Assembly (NCBI RefSeq): GCF_000746525.1
Contig: NZ_CP009048.1
Coordinates: 5,407,501-5,471,500 of the forward strand
From: Pseudomonas alkylphenolica
GTDB lineage: Bacteria > Pseudomonadota > Gammaproteobacteria > Pseudomonadales > Pseudomonadaceae
Reading direction: 5' to 3'
DNA length: 64,000 nucleotides
The position numbers and the translations under genes were made by a program. The notes under the pieces were generated by a model. It was not told the origin of the DNA. It made no database searches and was given only the letters and a program-made list of their open reading frames with translations. This document shows, piece after piece, positions 60,397 to 64,000 of the stretch (position 1 is the first letter of the stretch; every line of letters starts with the position of its first letter).

Positions 60397-61215
60397 ATGA
60401 GCAAGACTCGTATTGCCTTTATCGGCGCCGGCAACATGGCCGCCAGCCTGATCGGCGGCCTGCGCGCCCAGGGCCTGGATGCCTCGCAGATCCGCGCCAG
60501 TGATCCGGGTGCCGAGCAGCGGGCGAGAATCCACGCCGAGCACGGCATTGAACTGTTCGCCGACAACGCCGACGCCGTCGAGGGCGCCGACGTTGTCGTC
60601 CTGGCGGTCAAGCCCCAGGCCATGAAAGCCGTGTGCCAAGCGCTCAAACCCAGCCTCAAGCCCGAGCAGCTGGTGGTTTCGATTGCCGCCGGGATCACAT
60701 GCGCCAGCATGAACAACTGGCTCGGTGCACAACCGATCGTACGCTGCATGCCCAACACCCCGGCGCTGCTGCGCCAGGGCGTGAGTGGCCTATACGCTAC
60801 TGCCGAAGTCTCCGCAGCGCAGCGCCAGCAGGCTGAGCAACTGCTGTCGGCGGTGGGCATCGCCCTGTGGCTGGACAACGAACAGCAACTGGATGCCGTC
60901 ACCGCCGTTTCCGGCAGCGGCCCGGCGTACTTCTTCCTGTTGATCGAAGCCATGACCGCCGCTGGCGAAAAACTTGGGCTGCCACGCGAAACCGCCGCCA
61001 AACTGACCCTGCAAACCGCCCTGGGCGCTGCGCACATGGCCGTCAGCAGTGATGTCGACGCCGCCGAACTGCGCCGCCGCGTTACCTCCCCTGCCGGCAC
61101 CACTGAAGCGGCGATCAAGTCGTTCCAGGCCGATGGATTCGAAGCGCTGGTGGAAAAAGCGCTGAGCGCCGCCGCGCATCGCTCGGCCGAAATGGCCGAA
61201 CAACTGGGCAACTAA
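60397..61215 (+). CDS. proC: Pyrroline-5-carboxylate reductase
   Basis: Last step of proline synthesis: NADPH-dependent reduction of pyrroline-5-carboxylate. 272 residues with the N-terminal Rossmann fold IAFIGAGNMAASLIGGLRAQ, MPNTPALLRQGVSGLYA, and the C-terminal signature AVSGSGPAYFFLLIEAMTAA together with VTSPAGTTEAAIKSFQADGF. It lies in the yggS-proC-yggT operon, 38 nt after yggS. Confidence 0.97.
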   Translation: MSKTRIAFIGAGNMAASLIGGLRAQGLDASQIRASDPGAEQRARIHAEHGIELFADNADAVEGADVVVLAVKPQAMKAVCQALKPSLKPEQLVVSIAAGITCASMNNWLGAQPIVRCMPNTPALLRQGVSGLYATAEVSAAQRQQAEQLLSAVGIALWLDNEQQLDAVTAVSGSGPAYFFLLIEAMTAAGEKLGLPRETAAKLTLQTALGAAHMAVSSDVDAAELRRRVTSPAGTTEAAIKSFQADGFEALVEKALSAAAHRSAEMAEQLGN

Positions 61216-61225
61216 GGAGCCGAAC

Positions 61226-61816
61226 ATGATCGGATTGAACACCGCTGCCATCTATATCCTGCAAACCCTGGGCAGCCTTTACCTGCTGATCATCATGCTG
61301 CGCTTCATCCTGCAGCTGGTTCGCGCCGACTTCTACAACCCGCTCAGCCAGTTCGCCGTGCGCGCCACCCAGCCGCTGCTCAAGCCAATGCGCCGGGTCA
61401 TCCCGAGCCTGTTCGGCCTGGATATGTCGTCGCTGCTGCTGGCGATCATCGTCCAGTTGCTGATCATGGGCCTGACCCTGCTGCTGGCCTATGGCACCAC
61501 CGGTAATCCGCTGCAGTTGCTGGTCTGGTCGATGATTGGCGTGACCGCGCTGTTCCTGAAGATTTTCTTCTTCGCCCTGATCATCAGCGTGATCCTCTCC
61601 TGGGTTGCTCCGGGCAGCCACAATCCGGGTGCCGAGCTGATCAACCAGATCTGCGACCCGTTCCTGGCGCCGTTCCGCCGCCTGCTGCCGAACCTCGGTG
61701 GCCTGGATATCTCGCCGATCCTGGCGTTCATGGCGCTGAAACTGATCGATATGCTGGTGATCAACAACCTGGCGGCGATGACCGGGATGCCGGAAATGCT
61801 GCGCTTGCTGGTCTGA
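61226..61816 (+). CDS. YggT-family integral membrane protein
   Basis: 196 residues with two YGGT repeats, each with hydrophobic helices (LGSLYLLIIMLRFILQLVRAD then PLSQFAVRATQPLLKPMRRV, and FFFALIISVILSWVAP then INQICDPFLAPFRRLLPNLG). The role is poorly known; in other bacteria it is linked to osmotic protection and cell shape. It lies 10 nt after proC in the same operon. Confidence 0.92.
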   Translation: MIGLNTAAIYILQTLGSLYLLIIMLRFILQLVRADFYNPLSQFAVRATQPLLKPMRRVIPSLFGLDMSSLLLAIIVQLLIMGLTLLLAYGTTGNPLQLLVWSMIGVTALFLKIFFFALIISVILSWVAPGSHNPGAELINQICDPFLAPFRRLLPNLGGLDISPILAFMALKLIDMLVINNLAAMTGMPEMLRLLV

Positions 61817-62137
61817 TATCTCGCGGGGCAAGCCTGGGAGTTCTCCGGTGATAACACCAGGTTTGAAGGTGACTGCCCCCTCCCGGTGGGAGCAGGCTTG
61901 CCCTGCGATCTGCCGCAAAGCGGCAGTAAACCCAAACCACGCGGCGTAACTGGAGTATCGCAAGCTCAGGATCTACGGCCGCTACGCGCCCGATCGCGGG
62001 GCAAGCCCGCTCCCACCGGGTGGCAACAGCTGCCCCCACAGGAGCACTGTGGGAGCGGGCTTGCCCCGCGATACGCTCCTTGCCCCCTACCCCGGTGGTC
62101 TTTAGACTTACGCCTCATTTAAGCGTGAGCAGGGTCG
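61817..62137. repeat. REP cluster between yggT and metX
   Basis: This 321-nt gap holds a partial REP unit (61820-61835), one diverged unit (61885-61909), a full inverted pair (61993-62016 and 62049-62072), and a short hairpin CTGCCGC/GCGGCAG (61911-61927) between them. The last ~65 nt before metX should carry its promoter; no clear elements or riboswitch were seen. Confidence 0.88.
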
Positions 62138-63277
62138 ATGTCCACTGTCTTTCCCGAAGATTCGGTCGGTCTGGTAACACCGCAACTGGCACAGTTCAGC
62201 GAGCCTCTGGCGCTGGCCTGCGGTCGCTCGCTGGCCACCTATGAACTGATCTACGAAACCTACGGCACCCTCAACAGCGCGGCCAGCAACGCGGTGCTGA
62301 TCTGCCATGCGTTGTCCGGCCACCACCATGCCGCGGGCTATCACAGCCCCGACGACCGCAAACCGGGCTGGTGGGACAGCTGCATCGGCCCGGGCAAGCC
62401 GATCGACACCAATCGCTTCTTCGTGGTCAGCCTGAACAACCTCGGCGGCTGCAACGGCAGCACCGGCCCCAGCAGTATCAATCCGCTGACCGGCAAGCCT
62501 TATGGCGCCGACTTCCCGGTGCTCACCGTGCAAGACTGGGTACACAGCCAGGCCCGCCTGGCCGACCGTCTCGGCATCCAGCAGTGGGCCGCCGTCGTCG
62601 GTGGCAGCCTCGGCGGCATGCAGGCGCTGCAGTGGACCATCACCTACCCTGATCGCGTGCGTCACTGCCTGGACATTGCCTCGGCACCCAAGCTCTCGGC
62701 ACAGAACATCGCTTTCAACGAAGTAGCCCGCCAAGCGATCCTCACCGACCCCGAGTTCCACGGCGGCTCGTTCCAGGACCAGGGCGTGATCCCCAAGCGC
62801 GGCCTGATGCTGGCGCGCATGGTCGGGCACATCACCTACCTGTCCGATGACTCCATGGGCGAGAAATTCGGCCGCGAGCTGAAAAGCGACAAGCTCAACT
62901 ACGACTTCCACAGTGTCGAGTTCCAGGTCGAAAGCTACCTGCGCTATCAGGGCGAGGAGTTCTCCGGCCGCTTCGATGCCAACACCTACCTGCTGATGAC
63001 CAAGGCCCTGGACTACTTCGACCCGGCCGCGGCCCACGGTGGCGACCTGGCGGCGACCCTGGCCAATGTCACCGCGGACTACTGCGTGATGTCCTTCACC
63101 ACCGACTGGCGCTTCTCGCCAGCGCGCTCGCGGGAGATCGTCGACGCCCTGATCGCCGCGCGCAAGAACGTCTGCTACCTGGATATCGACTCGCCCTATG
63201 GCCACGATGCCTTCCTGATCCCGACCCCGCGTTACATCACGGGATTCACGAACTACATGAACCGCATCGTCTGCTGA
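62138..63277 (+). CDS. metX: Homoserine O-acyltransferase MetX (succinyltransferase in Pseudomonas)
   Basis: Activates homoserine for methionine synthesis. 379 residues of the alpha/beta-hydrolase fold, with the nucleophile Ser in [14 protein letters not shown], an oxyanion/[11 protein letters not shown] block after VVSLNNLG, and the Asp/His of the triad near the C-terminus ([19 protein letters not shown]). In Pseudomonas MetX enzymes use succinyl-CoA, inferred here from the lineage. It is 7 nt before metW, with which it is always paired in this group. Confidence 0.95.
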   Translation: MSTVFPEDSVGLVTPQLAQFSEPLALACGRSLATYELIYETYGTLNSAASNAVLICHALSGHHHAAGYHSPDDRKPGWWDSCIGPGKPIDTNRFFVVSLNNLGGCNGSTGPSSINPLTGKPYGADFPVLTVQDWVHSQARLADRLGIQQWAAVVGGSLGGMQALQWTITYPDRVRHCLDIASAPKLSAQNIAFNEVARQAILTDPEFHGGSFQDQGVIPKRGLMLARMVGHITYLSDDSMGEKFGRELKSDKLNYDFHSVEFQVESYLRYQGEEFSGRFDANTYLLMTKALDYFDPAAAHGGDLAATLANVTADYCVMSFTTDWRFSPARSREIVDALIAARKNVCYLDIDSPYGHDAFLIPTPRYITGFTNYMNRIVC

Positions 63278-63284
63278 GGAAGCT

Positions 63285-63905
63285 ATGAGAGCCGACCTGG
63301 AAATCATCCAAGACTGGATCCCCGCCGGCAGCCGGGTACTCGACCTCGGTTGCGGTACCGGTGAACTGCTGGCGTCGCTGCGCGACCACAAGCAGGTCGC
63401 CGGCTACGGCCTGGAAATCGACCCCGACAACATCGCCCAGTGCGTGGCCAAGGGCGTCAACGTCATTGAGCAGGACCTCGACAAAGGCCTGGGCAATTTC
63501 GCCAGCAACAGCTTCGACGTGGTGGTCATGACCCAGGCCCTGCAGGCCGTGGAGTACCCGGACCGGATCCTCGACGAAATGCTGCGTGTGGGCCGCCAGT
63601 GCATCATCACCTTCCCCAACTTCGGCCACTGGCGTTGCCGCTGGTACCTGGCGACCAAAGGTCGCATGCCGGTCTCGGACTTCATGCCGTATACCTGGTA
63701 CAACACGCCGAACATCCACTTCTGCACCTTTGAAGACTTCGAGGCGCTGTGCAGCGAACGTCGCGCCCAGGTCCTCGACCGTCTGGCGGTCGACCATTTG
63801 CACCGCCACGGGTGGGCGAGCAAGCTATGGCCTAATCTTCTAGGGGAGATCGGCATTTACCGTGTCAGCAGCCCCGGCCTTGCCGAACACAAGGTCGCGG
63901 TATAA
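63285..63905 (+). CDS. metW: Methionine biosynthesis protein MetW
   Basis: 206 residues of a SAM-dependent methyltransferase fold with motif I VLDLGCGTGELLASLRDHK and VVVMTQALQAVEYPDRIL. MetW is needed together with MetX for methionine synthesis in proteobacteria, acting as its partner. It follows metX by 7 nt and precedes a DUF4426-type gene, the order known in Pseudomonas. Confidence 0.95.
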   Translation: MRADLEIIQDWIPAGSRVLDLGCGTGELLASLRDHKQVAGYGLEIDPDNIAQCVAKGVNVIEQDLDKGLGNFASNSFDVVVMTQALQAVEYPDRILDEMLRVGRQCIITFPNFGHWRCRWYLATKGRMPVSDFMPYTWYNTPNIHFCTFEDFEALCSERRAQVLDRLAVDHLHRHGWASKLWPNLLGEIGIYRVSSPGLAEHKVAV

Positions 63906-63929
63906 CCCGCACACTGGAGGAGAACGATC

Positions 63930-64000
63930 ATGGGTCGCTTGTTGAGCTTTTTACTGACTGCCTGCCTGAGCATGAGCGCAGTCGCCGCCGACGCCATCAA
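63930..64000 (+). CDS. Start of a secreted DUF4426-type protein (cut by window end)
   Basis: ATG 63930 follows a strong GGAGGAG ribosome site. The 23 visible codons give MGRLLSFLLTACLSMSAVAA then DAI, a typical signal peptide. In Pseudomonas a DUF4426 protein follows metW; that assignment rests on gene order because the mature part is outside the window. Confidence 0.65.
   Translation, partial: MGRLLSFLLTACLSMSAVAADAI

Noticed and set aside
61820..62072. CRISPR-like repeats
   Set aside because: The repeated units are palindromic REP sequences in alternating orientation with irregular spacing, and no cas gene is nearby.
61920..62137. SAM or other riboswitch upstream of metX
   Set aside because: The spacer is accounted for by REP units and one small hairpin; no SAM-riboswitch core was recognisable.

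Overview
The window is a GC-rich stretch of core chromosome from a gammaproteobacterium, almost certainly a Pseudomonas of the P. putida group. The evidence is the gene content and order (secB-grxC-gpmI-envC-ctpA, betT/betIBA, hemE-gltDB-damX-aroBK-pil/hof-ponA, priA-argS, pilT-yggS-proC-yggT-metXW) and many paired palindromic REP sequences of the GCGGGGCAAGCCCGCTCCCAC type. No rRNA, tRNA or CRISPR array was seen.

Layout. 1-1176 (minus): secB (cut by the window edge), grxC and a membrane-anchored rhodanese-like gene. 1392-6535 (plus): gpmI, then the envelope genes envC, ctpA and a divergent polysaccharide deacetylase. 6542-11251 (minus): one very large orphan toxin-like gene (DUF6543/dermonecrotic-toxin-domain type). 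11415-17784: the choline-to-glycine-betaine locus, with betT divergent from betI-betB-betA around a perfect BetI-type palindrome. 18018-25239 (plus): K+/H+ antiporter, MscK-type channel, selO and trxC. 25236-28775: orphan ParA, a divergent LysR/MFS pair and a small periplasmic BOF-fold protein. 28836-36694 (minus): cytochrome b561, hemE, gltD and gltB. 37057-44076 (minus): pilM-pilN-pilO/P fusion-short pilQ-aroK-aroB-damX, organised like the hofMNOPQ-aroKB-damX locus of E. coli. 44077-47243: an accessory insert between pilM and ponA. 47244-54745: ponA, malic enzyme, a thermonuclease-like gene, rpmE and priA. 54917-64000: argS, a SPOR protein, a TM2 protein, an NlpC/P60 peptidase, pilT, yggS, proC, yggT, metX, metW and the start of a DUF4426-type gene.

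The most unusual part is 44191-47185. A group II intron (44753-47185) with a reverse transcriptase/HNH protein lies in the sense direction in the 5' leader of ponA (PBP1a). Directly upstream is a roughly 558-nt segment that I cannot assign to any family. It is bounded by an 11-bp direct repeat (CGTTGTGCGAC), is full of short perfect hairpins and encodes a possible 44-residue membrane peptide. Other points of interest are a two-stem RNA structure enclosing the selO ribosome binding site, a rho-independent terminator of rpmE written inside the signal-peptide codons of the next gene, a fused PilO-PilP protein, a rhodanese-like protein with Asp where the catalytic Cys should be, and the 1569-residue toxin-like protein.

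Most genes are housekeeping: central carbon and nitrogen metabolism (gpmI, maeB, gltBD), amino acid and haem synthesis (aroKB, proC, metXW, hemE), envelope growth (envC, ctpA, ponA, damX, NlpC/P60), osmoadaptation (bet genes, MscK, K+/H+ antiporter), redox stress (grxC, trxC, selO) and replication restart (priA).
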